DNA of 41,050 bases from a virus: IMG/VR virus record IMGVR_UViG_3300029309_000095, positions 1 through 41,050 of that record. One strand, 5' to 3'. Under the pieces are notes generated by a model, which saw only the letters and a list, made by a program, of their open reading frames with translations, was not told the DNA's origin and ran no database searches. Positions 34,074-41,050 of this stretch are shown here, one piece after another (positions within the stretch are counted from its first letter, which is position 1; each line of letters starts with the position of its first letter). Both the position numbers and the translations under genes were made by a program.

Positions 34074-34427
34074 TCAACCTCTTCGTCCAAATGTTCCACT
34101 TGCAGGTCGGAAGTTACTTCGAGATTGTCGGCTTGACATTGTACCTGTAAGACGATTACCATTAAGCGGAACATAATTGTCTTTCTTTTGGAATGTGTAC
34201 GGTGCTACTCCGTTTACATAGATGTCGAGCGCACCTGTTTTTGTAGCCGCATTTTCAGCCTTGAAGATTTCAGTTTGTAGGTCTTCAAGCAAAAAGTCCG
34301 ATAGTTTCTGTACTTCGTTTAAGTGCTGTTTTGCAAGACTACCATCTCCTTGTTCAAGAGCCGTCAAGAAAGCCTTGTTTGCTTGTTCCATTTTACGTGC
34401 CATTGGGTGCATTTTTAATAAATCCAT
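34074..34427 (-). CDS. Small helical protein downstream of the portal
   Basis: The ATG at 34427 is chosen because AAGAGGGG lies about 6 nt upstream; the frame extends to an ATG at 34451 that has no such site. The 117-residue product is helical for its first 70 residues (MARKMEQANKAFLTALEQGD, then LAKQHLNEVQKLSDFLLEDL). It has a short beta segment (ALDIYVNGVAPYTFQKKDNY) and a basic Ser/Arg/Gly-rich end (SSRQSRSNFRPASGTFGRRG). The position suggests a portal-associated or head protein; no family is recognised. Confidence 0.6.
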   Translation of the reverse strand: MDLLKMHPMARKMEQANKAFLTALEQGDGSLAKQHLNEVQKLSDFLLEDLQTEIFKAENAATKTGALDIYVNGVAPYTFQKKDNYVPLNGNRLTGTMSSRQSRSNFRPASGTFGRRG

Positions 34428-34472
34428 AAGAACCCCTCTTGTTTGTGTCATTGTATACTTGTTTAAAGAGTT

Positions 34473-36263
34473 TTACCGCCCTCTCGGTCTACGAGCATTC
34501 AATAATGCGTTTGAAACGTTTTGCATTATAGAAGGTTCAGGTCCACGTTGTTGAACACTCGAAATTGGTGAACCGCTTCCCATTGTACCACGTCGTTGTG
34601 GTGCTACTGGACCACGATTACGTACTCCCATACCCTCACTACCGGGTTGTAGCGGTGGTGCAATACCGGGAGGAAGTTGTCGTGATTGCGGTGGCACTCC
34701 GCCCATCATTTGTTGTGGCATTCCACCCATCATCTGTGGCGGCATACCTCCACCGGGTGGCATTGGTGGCATACCTCGACCACCCATCATCTGTGGTGGC
34801 ATACCTCCGGGTGGAGGCGCACCACCGGGTGGTGGTGCTGGAGCAGGTGGTGGCTTACGATAAACAAACCGCACATCACGATTCGATGGGTCTTCCAAGA
34901 GTTCGGGTTGGAATCCGAGTTGCGCCATACGTTGTGCAACGTTGAGTTCTTGTTCATCTCGTCGTAGACGTGTAATTTCATCCTCTTCTTCGTTTGGATA
35001 AAGTGTGAGTTTCCAATCATGAATGTTCATTTGACGAAGTAGACGTGGGAACAATACTTCTGTGTACACCTTTTGACCAAATTCGACAGCACGATTGGTA
35101 ACAAGTATTTGCAAACCTTCGTTGTTTAAGCCACCCGACTTACCGTTATCAACCATGAAGATTGAAGATACACCGTAGAAAGCCGCTATGCGATTACGTA
35201 TCTCGTCACGCACAGCGATATACTGCATTTCTTCAAGCGTGTCCATAAATTTAATCCAATTGACACCACCACGACCCGATTGTGATTCAATACCAACACG
35301 AGGAATATAGTGCGGGTCACGTTCCAATTTTTCATCAGTGGCCTTCCAAAACGCTTTCATGGATTCAAGGTTATCTGTTGTAACAGATATGACACCTTTT
35401 GGAATACGGCGTTTTTGATACGCCGTGTAAATGTAGTTGTCCATTGCCGTCAATGTCATGGCTTGTCGCCACATGGTATTGACAGGAGAGCGACCGTACA
35501 ATTTTGATGGATTGTATTTTGAAACATGCAGTACTTCTCCTTCAACAAAGTACTGGGTCTTACCGCTACCCGCCATATTGACGTAATGGACATCATGTAA
35601 GTCAGAACCACATATTTCGCACGTATCATCTTCGGCGTGGGTCTTTACTTGGTCACGGTGTATCAAACAGGTCTTGTATCGACCGCCACGTACACCACGT
35701 TTATCAGCAACAATACGCATGAAAATAGGGTCACCACGCACCATTTCTTTGACTCGATAAAATTGTACTTCTTTGGTTTCAGGGTCAATAAAGTACTCCT
35801 TTACCAAAATTAAAAATGCGTCGTCAATGATGTTAAGGTCATTTTCAACTTCATGGAGTAGGTGGTGAAACGATTGTTCCATGCTGTTTTCTTGCTTAAG
35901 CAACCACTTTGCGTAGGTTAATTCATCAGAGTCGGGTTTACGTACAGCACCACCACATTCCTTGCAAACATCCATTTCTTGTTGATATTCTTCATCACAT
36001 TCTACACATTTTACAGTGAAACGCTTTTCCCAGTAAAATCCACGTCGAAACATTTCTTGACGTAGTTTTGAAAGTACAGTACGAAGAATAAGTGACTCAT
36101 TACTTACTGCAAACAATGCAGGGAGTGTAATACCCTGCGCCATAACAGGTTCTTGAATACCGCTTGACCAAAGCGGCATAGTTGGTGTAGGACTCTCACG
36201 ACGACGGAATGGACTCCCAATAGCCGATAGGAATCGTGAGATTCGTCCTTGTTCTTCCGCCAT
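34473..36263 (-). CDS. Portal protein with two zinc knuckles and a Pro/Gly/Met-rich tail
   Basis: The ATG at 36263 overlaps the previous stop (TGATG) and has GGAGG 7 nt upstream; a GTG one codon earlier is too close to that site. In the 596-residue protein, LYGRSPVNTMWRQAM, RDEIRNRIAAFYGVSSIFMV and the region after it are the conserved portal core that lines the DNA channel. Two insertions look zinc-binding: C86-C89-C100-C103 and C199-H202-C215-C218. Residues from about 470 onward are low-complexity, with repeated GGMPPQMMGG units, and end basic. The portal forms the dodecameric DNA gate that docks the terminase. It is encoded downstream of the terminase, as usual, but separated from it by five genes. 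The zinc knuckles are not a standard portal feature. Confidence 0.9.
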   Translation of the reverse strand: MAEEQGRISRFLSAIGSPFRRRESPTPTMPLWSSGIQEPVMAQGITLPALFAVSNESLILRTVLSKLRQEMFRRGFYWEKRFTVKCVECDEEYQQEMDVCKECGGAVRKPDSDELTYAKWLLKQENSMEQSFHHLLHEVENDLNIIDDAFLILVKEYFIDPETKEVQFYRVKEMVRGDPIFMRIVADKRGVRGGRYKTCLIHRDQVKTHAEDDTCEICGSDLHDVHYVNMAGSGKTQYFVEGEVLHVSKYNPSKLYGRSPVNTMWRQAMTLTAMDNYIYTAYQKRRIPKGVISVTTDNLESMKAFWKATDEKLERDPHYIPRVGIESQSGRGGVNWIKFMDTLEEMQYIAVRDEIRNRIAAFYGVSSIFMVDNGKSGGLNNEGLQILVTNRAVEFGQKVYTEVLFPRLLRQMNIHDWKLTLYPNEEEDEITRLRRDEQELNVAQRMAQLGFQPELLEDPSNRDVRFVYRKPPPAPAPPPGGAPPPGGMPPQMMGGRGMPPMPPGGGMPPQMMGGMPQQMMGGVPPQSRQLPPGIAPPLQPGSEGMGVRNRGPVAPQRRGTMGSGSPISSVQQRGPEPSIMQNVSNALLNARRPRGR

Positions 36264-37561
36264 CACAATCCCTCCGCATAACCACCTATGGTATCAACGT
36301 CTACTCCCCATTTGTTTAATAACGATTCGGATTTGGTTTGATGGTCTTTCCAATTGGTAAATGTCACCAGTTGGTACAACTCATTCTTACGCAGTTTATC
36401 CTTTTCATCAACGTAAGCGAGCATCGCTTTGGCTTGCAAATCTTTCAAGCGCATATGTGGCATAGAGTGTTTTAGTACGTGCCGAATGTCATCTTTGGCT
36501 GAAAAAATAAGTCGGTGAATTGATTTTTGCGTATTCTTTGCAACTTTTTGGTCAGTCACCAAACGACCACACCCAACAGCCTTTTGCAAATCTTCACACA
36601 ATTGTTTACCCATGTTTCCACTGGCAACAAATGTTACACGAGGGTCACCACGTTCTGAAATAAAGATGCTACCATCAGAATCAAGAGAACCCGCCATGTA
36701 ACCCCATATATCTTTGATAATCAAACCGTGAGAACCAAATTTAAGATACGTACTTCGTGATGTTGCTTTGTAAACATCGTATTCTTCACCATATAATTTA
36801 AGCAAAGATGCCATTTTATTGACGGTCATGTTTTTTTCAAGATGACCTACACCTCGCCGTATAAGTTCACGACTCGATAATGGTCCTTCTTTTTCCAAAA
36901 TATCAGATGCAAACTCAAGTGCTTGAACATCAACGTGTGGTAAATTATCGGTTTGCTTGAGTACATTACGCCACATTTTCTTTGCATCTTTTTGTAATTG
37001 ATGAGCATTGACCCATTCTTCTTGGTCTTCGGATGTCCAGTCCACTTTGTCATTAAGTAAATTCAAAACTGTATTGGCTTTCAAAAATTGTTGGCATGCT
37101 TTTTGTAGGCTTACAGAACGACTTTCGCCAAACTTTCGCAATGACTTTAGCAATTTATCGTTAAGTCCTAAACTTTTGATAACTTCATCAAGACCATTAG
37201 CCCAAGTCAATTGTTTGATGGTTGCTTCGACTTCCATTGCTTTGAGCATACGTACGTCGGTGATAATTGAATCATACAGGTGCTTGTTGGCTTTATCGTT
37301 ACGACGGGCTTTACGGCACTCACGAATAATATCGTTTGCACTTTTACCCCATGTCGATTCAAGCCACCCATCACCGTTTTTTGCAAACGAGTATTTCTTT
37401 AAATCTTCTTTAATCATTAAAGTAGAAGAAACTTCGACTGGTAAATTTTCATATGAAAAATGTGGGTGTTGAGATAAGGCTTTGACGACCATGTTGGAGA
37501 ACTCATCAGAAAAATGAATAGGCACATCATAGGTATCGCCCACAAATGCACTACCCCACAT
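36263..37561 (-). CDS. Helical protein with winged-helix-like segment and C-terminal LAGLIDADG endonuclease domain
   Basis: The ATG at 37561 is chosen because GGAGAGG lies about 5 nt upstream; a TTG at 37582 is possible. The product has 432 residues. The first 215 are helical and unrecognised. Residues about 216-275 (LEFASDILEKEGPLSSRELI, then KMASLLKLYG) look like a winged helix. Residues 287-395 are a LAGLIDADG domain: MAGSLDSDG (289-297, catalytic Asp at 296), then GSIFISERGDPRVTF, and RLKDLQAKAMLAYVDE near the end, a sequence typical of this family. Only one motif is present, so it would act as a dimer. It overlaps the portal start and sits in the packaging cluster. It could be a homing endonuclease or a recruited packaging or regulatory factor. 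Confidence 0.8.
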   Translation of the reverse strand: MWGSAFVGDTYDVPIHFSDEFSNMVVKALSQHPHFSYENLPVEVSSTLMIKEDLKKYSFAKNGDGWLESTWGKSANDIIRECRKARRNDKANKHLYDSIITDVRMLKAMEVEATIKQLTWANGLDEVIKSLGLNDKLLKSLRKFGESRSVSLQKACQQFLKANTVLNLLNDKVDWTSEDQEEWVNAHQLQKDAKKMWRNVLKQTDNLPHVDVQALEFASDILEKEGPLSSRELIRRGVGHLEKNMTVNKMASLLKLYGEEYDVYKATSRSTYLKFGSHGLIIKDIWGYMAGSLDSDGSIFISERGDPRVTFVASGNMGKQLCEDLQKAVGCGRLVTDQKVAKNTQKSIHRLIFSAKDDIRHVLKHSMPHMRLKDLQAKAMLAYVDEKDKLRKNELYQLVTFTNWKDHQTKSESLLNKWGVDVDTIGGYAEGL

Positions 37562-37586
37562 ATTGACCTCTCCATTGACCAATCAT

Positions 37587-38429
37587 TTAGTCCTTTTTCT
37601 TCTTTACACCGACTTTCTTTGGTTTAGCACCAATGGCAATTACCATTACCATGCCTTTCTTACCTTTCATGTCTTTCTTGTCTTTCTTTTCATCTTTCAT
37701 TGCTTTCACCATTTTATTGTGTCTAAATACAGGAACAGGTGTATCACCGTGTCCCATTTGTCGTAAGGCTTCCATTCGATGTCCACCTTCTTGAAATCCG
37801 CTAAACTTGTCATTTCTAAAACCAAGTTCGGGCATACCTATGGGCATTCCTCCCTTAATCCCTTCAATAATGCGAGCAATGTTTTCACGACTCCCACCAT
37901 GCTCGTTAAATTGCCTACCGTCCCATCGAAACTTAGCATCATTGCTTGGTACAGGCGGTAAATCAAACTCATCGGCTTCTCGCTGTAAAAAATCAAAATA
38001 CTCATTGGGAGTCATTTGAGTTATTTCATCACCCTTACCCCAAGCATACGGTTGATTACCAATAACTGGTTCACTGTTGTCAAAGTTGTATGCCATACGA
38101 AGACCGGGTACATCAGTATCAACAATTGGCATTTTGACAATTGTTGGTTTACCACCTACGCCCTGCTTTTTTGCTCGCTTGCGTTTTGTAGCCGCACGCT
38201 TTTGACCTTCACTCATCGAGCCACTGGTCTTTGGAGTCTTACTTGATACTTTGACGCTTGGGCGACACTTTGGATAACCTTTGCTCGATTTATTGGCCTT
38301 ACTACGACCACACGGAGGATGCGTACCGTCTTTTTTCTTACGTGAAACGTCTACCCACTTTTCCTTGAACCAACGGTTCAAGTTCTTGATAACAAGAACG
38401 TCATTACAGCAAGAACAGCGAGTACTCAA
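37587..38429 (-). CDS. DUF5872-like plus ParB/sulfiredoxin-like two-domain protein
   Basis: This 280-residue frame starts at TTG with AAGGTGAT about 6 nt upstream, which supports the unusual start. Residues 4-8 carry a Cys cluster (RCSCC). Residues about 20-90 (WFKEKWVDVSRKKKDGTHPP, then CGRSKANKSSKGYPKCRPS) match the basic, Cys-containing domain I know as DUF5872, found in phages and large viruses. Residues about 150-226 contain FQEGGHRMEALRQMGHGDTP, the core of the ParB/sulfiredoxin-like fold (G-x-HR-x2-A). The last 50 residues are Lys-rich. In phages, ParB/Srx-like proteins can be nucleases, kinases or adaptors. DNA handling near the terminase is plausible but not shown. Confidence 0.7.
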   Translation of the reverse strand: MSTRCSCCNDVLVIKNLNRWFKEKWVDVSRKKKDGTHPPCGRSKANKSSKGYPKCRPSVKVSSKTPKTSGSMSEGQKRAATKRKRAKKQGVGGKPTIVKMPIVDTDVPGLRMAYNFDNSEPVIGNQPYAWGKGDEITQMTPNEYFDFLQREADEFDLPPVPSNDAKFRWDGRQFNEHGGSRENIARIIEGIKGGMPIGMPELGFRNDKFSGFQEGGHRMEALRQMGHGDTPVPVFRHNKMVKAMKDEKKDKKDMKGKKGMVMVIAIGAKPKKVGVKKKKD

Positions 38430-38433
38430 AAAA

Positions 38434-38610
38434 TCACCTTATGCCGACCATCTTTTTCATTTGTTTCATTTTATTTTTTTGTTTATCAAGTAGTGCATAA
38501 CAAGGACACTTTGGTGATGTAGCCGAGCACTCCATTACACCTTTTATCATACACACACAAGGTGTTTTTTCAGTTCCACCACAACAACATGATTTACGTT
38601 TTAATTTCAT
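38434..38610 (-). CDS. Cys-rich microprotein (58 residues)
   Basis: The ATG at 38610 overlaps the stop of the preceding gene (ATGA), and the gene ends inside the ribosome-binding site of the next one. The product begins MKLKRKSCCCGGTEKTPCVC and continues MIKGVMECSATSPKCPC, so about nine Cys lie in the first 40 residues, followed by a Lys/Met-rich helix. Probably a metal-binding protein. No family is recognised. Confidence 0.65.
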   Translation of the reverse strand: MKLKRKSCCCGGTEKTPCVCMIKGVMECSATSPKCPCYALLDKQKNKMKQMKKMVGIR

Positions 38611-38795
38611 TTTTTCTTCCCCTTTTTCTTACGGAACTTACCACGGCAGTATTGCACAGCCCATCCATTAGCATACGCCGATGGATAAACCTTGAACTTA
38701 CGTTTCGCTGCCGCTTTACCTTCAGGGCATAATTTCTTTTCAAGCATGTCCCATGCTGATGTCATTCCTATACAATGTTCACAATTACAACTCAT
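38607..38795 (-). CDS. Small basic Cys-containing protein (62 residues)
   Basis: The ATG overlaps the stop of the 42-residue gene (ATGA). The first 10 residues hold CNCEHC. The middle (AKRKFKVYPSAYANGWAVQY, then CRGKFR) is a short basic motif I have seen in phage and marine virus proteins near packaging genes, but I cannot name a family. The end is poly-basic (KKKGKKK). Nucleic acid binding is likely; the role is unknown. Confidence 0.7.
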   Translation of the reverse strand: MSCNCEHCIGMTSAWDMLEKKLCPEGKAAAKRKFKVYPSAYANGWAVQYCRGKFRKKKGKKK

Positions 38796-38920
38796 TTCAT
38801 AGCCTCCGGTTTACCATGTGTTATCCAGCACAATTTGCAGAATCCAAACGGTTTATCTCCATCTTTGTAACATATACCGCAGTACATGAAATGATGATTA
38901 CCAAGATGTGTTGTATTCAT
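38792..38920 (-). CDS. Zinc-ribbon microprotein (42 residues)
   Basis: The ATG at 38920 overlaps the terminase stop (ATGA) and the gene's own stop overlaps the next ATG, so it sits in a translationally coupled chain. The product contains YCGICYKDGDKPFGFCKLCW, a clean CxxC-x10-CxxC zinc ribbon, and ends GKPEAMK. Its size is below most gene-finding thresholds. The coupling and zinc motif make it a credible gene; the role is unknown. Confidence 0.65.
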   Translation of the reverse strand: MNTTHLGNHHFMYCGICYKDGDKPFGFCKLCWITHGKPEAMK

Positions 38921-40398
38921 GGTATCATCCACCCGCCTGTTTTCTTACCACCTACGGTGTTGTCAAGCCAGTCACCAAATCCGGGCATCCAGTCATCAAG
39001 CAAAACAACTGTACCACGAAACTCTTTCGTACCCCAGTTGGCTAACGCCAATGCCATAGCCAAGTCATCGTGTGTACCAACTGATTCTAATTTACCGTTC
39101 TTTTGCATACCAAAACGATTGAGTTCTTGTTCAAGTTTATGTGTAAAAGTACGGCTGCGTTCGTCACCATACGGTGTGCGAATTTGACCTTGTTCAAACG
39201 CCATCAGCAATGACATAAACATGCTTTCTTTGCGCTGTCGAGTTGTCATAAATGTCTTGATTGGAATGTCGTCACGCATCTCTTTCAGTTCAGCCGCAAA
39301 CATGCGCTGGAAGTTGTTACCTTCAAGTTCAATCAAATCAGGCTTGAAGCGATTGTTGAGCAACAGAATGTGTTTCTTTTGCGCCGCACCACCCAGTCCC
39401 TTCTCGTGTACAATGCCTACGATTTGCTTAACATTTTCATTAGGAGGTGTACGAAGCACCATCATTGCGGTAAAGTCAGCGTTCTTGTCCGATGCAATCG
39501 CTGTGTCCCATCCGATGAAGTGTTGTCCAAAGATTCCTACAGCCTCACCCTCTTCATCGTAATCGGTTTCAGCCCTGTCAAGCAATACCAAGTTTTTATC
39601 ACGAGCCTTTTCCAATATGTCATTTGGAAACATACTTGCAACGTCGTGAATTGGTTCACAAAGATACTCACGAGAAAATTGAATTGCTGGCATAGAAAGT
39701 CTTCTGTGGTCAAGTGCCTCAAGATTCCACCGTTCAGGCCATAGTGCTTCACCCTCATTGTTGATAGCAGGGTATGTTTCAACAGTGAAAGCATCTCTTT
39801 CCTCCAGTTCAGCATACAAATCGTTGTACGAAAACGGTGTACCAACAATCATCATGCGACCAGTGTGGTGCAGCACAGGAAGCAAAACACCATAGAACCA
39901 ATCAGCCGCACGTTGCAATTCAGTACCCGTCGTACCCCAAAGAATATCGTCGCATACAACCACATCGGGGTGGAACCCACGAGTACCTCCACCAACCGAC
40001 TTTGCCATCATTCGGCTTCCGTTTGCAAACTCGAAATATGTTTTTCTCCACGGTCGGCCTTGTGGAATTAATTCACGTAGAATGGGTGTAGATTCAATGT
40101 TGTTGCGAATAAATCGCATATGCTCAAGCGTCTGTTCCAGTGAGTGTGAAAAAATCATGATGTGCGTTCCGGGTCGAAATGCCGCTATCCATAGAGCGTA
40201 CGACATAAAGAACACAGACTTACCGTGGTCACGACTTGCTTTGACACAGTAGTATCGGTTTTCTTCTAATCCCTTATCCCAACATTCATGATGATGTGAG
40301 TAATCAAATCCGAGTATGTTTTCAAAAAAGTATTGAAATGACTTTGCCGACATCTTCGCATCCATTTCATTAATGAAGGCTTGAATGTCTTCGCTCAT
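38917..40398 (-). CDS. terL: Terminase large subunit (packaging ATPase and nuclease)
   Basis: This 493-residue protein has the full set of large terminase motifs. The ATPase domain carries the Walker A-type loop ASRDHGKS (54-61), the Walker B strand VVVCDD (146-151) and the coupling motif GTPFS (186-190). The RNase H-like nuclease has its acidic residues in GWDTA (D298), LIELEGNNFQ (E357/E359) and THDDLAMAL (D444/D445). It pumps DNA through the portal into the prohead and cuts the concatemer. Length is normal for the family. No intron or intein interrupts it. No clear small terminase is seen next to it; one of the small neighbours or the LAGLIDADG protein may fill that role. Confidence 0.95.
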   Translation of the reverse strand: MSEDIQAFINEMDAKMSAKSFQYFFENILGFDYSHHHECWDKGLEENRYYCVKASRDHGKSVFFMSYALWIAAFRPGTHIMIFSHSLEQTLEHMRFIRNNIESTPILRELIPQGRPWRKTYFEFANGSRMMAKSVGGGTRGFHPDVVVCDDILWGTTGTELQRAADWFYGVLLPVLHHTGRMMIVGTPFSYNDLYAELEERDAFTVETYPAINNEGEALWPERWNLEALDHRRLSMPAIQFSREYLCEPIHDVASMFPNDILEKARDKNLVLLDRAETDYDEEGEAVGIFGQHFIGWDTAIASDKNADFTAMMVLRTPPNENVKQIVGIVHEKGLGGAAQKKHILLLNNRFKPDLIELEGNNFQRMFAAELKEMRDDIPIKTFMTTRQRKESMFMSLLMAFEQGQIRTPYGDERSRTFTHKLEQELNRFGMQKNGKLESVGTHDDLAMALALANWGTKEFRGTVVLLDDWMPGFGDWLDNTVGGKKTGGWMIP

Positions 40399-40402
40399 TT
40401 AC

Positions 40403-41050
40403 TCACTCTCGCATTTTAAAATATACATCAACTGCAAAAGCACCTGCTTCTTCAGGGGTCATTTTGTACAGATATGTTCCCATTGTGTCAAACAAATCGT
40501 GTATAAAATCGTTGGATGACTTTATTTGATTACGAAATGCAGTTCCTATTTGTTGAACATTCGTAGGAGGAGTAGTAGATGGCATTGGTACTGCATACGG
40601 TCCAGTCTGTCCAGTCTGTCCTACGTATTGATTTTGAGTTCCTATTTGTTGTCTAAATGCATTTCCAACGGTTTGTGGGTTATACCCAGCCTGTTGTGTG
40701 GTTTGACCGGGAACATTAAATTGTGGTTGTGTCAGAATATCGGGGTTAAATGGTATTGGTTGCTGCTGTGCAGGTTGCTGTGCAGGTTGCTGTGCAGGTT
40801 GTTGTCCTGTTACAAACGAAGGTGCTTGGGGTTGTTGTGCTTTTGGAACTTGTCTTACATTAACAGGTCCACTTGGACGTGCTCCGGCTGTTGATGTAGT
40901 AATCTGTTGAGGACCGAATCGTGATTGTTCTTGTTGCACAAATCGTCTTGCTGCATTATTTCTCCCTGCAACTGAATCTCCTTCACCAAAATTCTCATTG
41001 TAACCTTGACTAAATGAACCAGTTGGGTCAAGTCCTTCGTACATTTGACC
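40403..41050 (-). CDS. Gln/Pro-rich protein, possibly cut at its N-terminus by the window edge
   Basis: The frame is open from the right edge (GGT CAA before an ATG at 41044), so the true start may lie outside. From the ATG it gives 213 residues. Residues 1-120 are low-complexity and Gln/Pro/Gly-rich, including PAQQ repeats at about 81-94. Two similar units follow: VGNAFRQQI (126-134) and IGTAFRNQI (166-174). The last 40 residues look folded and helical (DFIHDLFDTMGTYLYKMTPE, then AGAFAVDVYFKMRE). It ends 4 nt before the terminase. A disordered protein with a C-terminal binding segment fits what is seen; the role is unknown. Confidence 0.65.
   Translation of the reverse strand, partial: GQMYEGLDPTGSFSQGYNENFGEGDSVAGRNNAARRFVQQEQSRFGPQQITTSTAGARPSGPVNVRQVPKAQQPQAPSFVTGQQPAQQPAQQPAQQQPIPFNPDILTQPQFNVPGQTTQQAGYNPQTVGNAFRQQIGTQNQYVGQTGQTGPYAVPMPSTTPPTNVQQIGTAFRNQIKSSNDFIHDLFDTMGTYLYKMTPEEAGAFAVDVYFKMRE
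40765..40800 (-). repeat. 12-bp tandem repeat, three perfect copies
   Basis: The unit gctgtgcaggtt is repeated three times without mismatch at 40765-40800. It encodes the PAQQ repeats of the Gln/Pro-rich protein. It is in frame and is a coding microsatellite, not a CRISPR array. Confidence 0.9.

Noticed and set aside
34462-34467. TTTAAA as a promoter between portal and the next gene
   Set aside because: The core is only six bases, the surrounding sequence is generally AT-rich, and the next gene has a ribosome-binding site, so this could be chance.
36263-37561. The LAGLIDADG protein as an intein or intron-encoded enzyme
   Set aside because: No split host gene surrounds it (terminase and portal are both complete), and no intein splice residues are seen at its ends.
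40420-40440. AT-rich TATATTTTAAAA as a promoter for the terminase
   Set aside because: The distance to the terminase ATG is too short for an archaeal TATA box with a start site before the ATG, and the sequence is explained by coding of the preceding gene.
40765-40800. Three 12-bp repeats as a CRISPR remnant
   Set aside because: The units are contiguous with no spacers and stay in the reading frame of a Gln/Pro-rich protein.

Overview
The window is a continuous stretch of the late, structural module of a tailed double-stranded DNA virus (HK97-type capsid, class Caudoviricetes). Every gene I can support lies on the minus strand, so the module is transcribed from right (41050) to left (1). Most genes are joined by four-base stop/start overlaps or by gaps of a few bases. 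The host is most likely an archaeon. Ribosome-binding sites are of the GGAGGTGA type, and the capsid operon has a TTTAAATA box 24 nt from an ATG that lacks a ribosome-binding site, which is the layout of an archaeal leaderless promoter. Short CxxC zinc ribbons are unusually frequent. An uncultivated marine euryarchaeal virus (magrovirus-like) would fit, but that placement is inference.

Right part (41050-36263), DNA packaging: a Gln/Pro-rich protein cut by the window edge, the large terminase, three Cys-rich microproteins chained by ATGA overlaps, a two-domain protein (DUF5872-like plus ParB/Srx-like), and a protein ending in a LAGLIDADG endonuclease domain.

Middle (36263-22223), head: a portal with two built-in zinc knuckles, two small helical proteins, two zinc-ribbon proteins, and a 1914-residue protein that carries a DNA-ligase-like module with every catalytic motif altered. 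A promoter then precedes the prohead protease, which contains what looks like a separately translated scaffold, followed by the major capsid protein and six small proteins (candidate decoration, linking and zinc-ribbon proteins).

Left part (22209-1), neck and tail: a large adaptor, a neck protein, a tail terminator, a tail tube protein, a SAP-domain protein, a tail assembly chaperone pair linked by a textbook -1 frameshift site, a short tape measure with Trp-anchored repeats, a distal-tail candidate, and one enormous reading frame. That frame starts at 14231 and runs open past the left edge (at least 4743 codons). It begins with a laminin-G/concanavalin-like lectin domain and is most likely the host-recognition fibre or adhesin.

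Together the genes cover packaging motor, portal, maturation protease, capsid, neck and a non-contractile tail (no sheath gene seen). No replication, lysis, integration, tRNA or CRISPR feature is visible, and no gap longer than about 40 bases lacks a gene. The most notable items are the frameshift signal, the nested scaffold start, a C-terminal MSWDE-H peptide shared by two proteins, the ligase-like pseudoenzyme, the LAGLIDADG fusion and the giant fibre.
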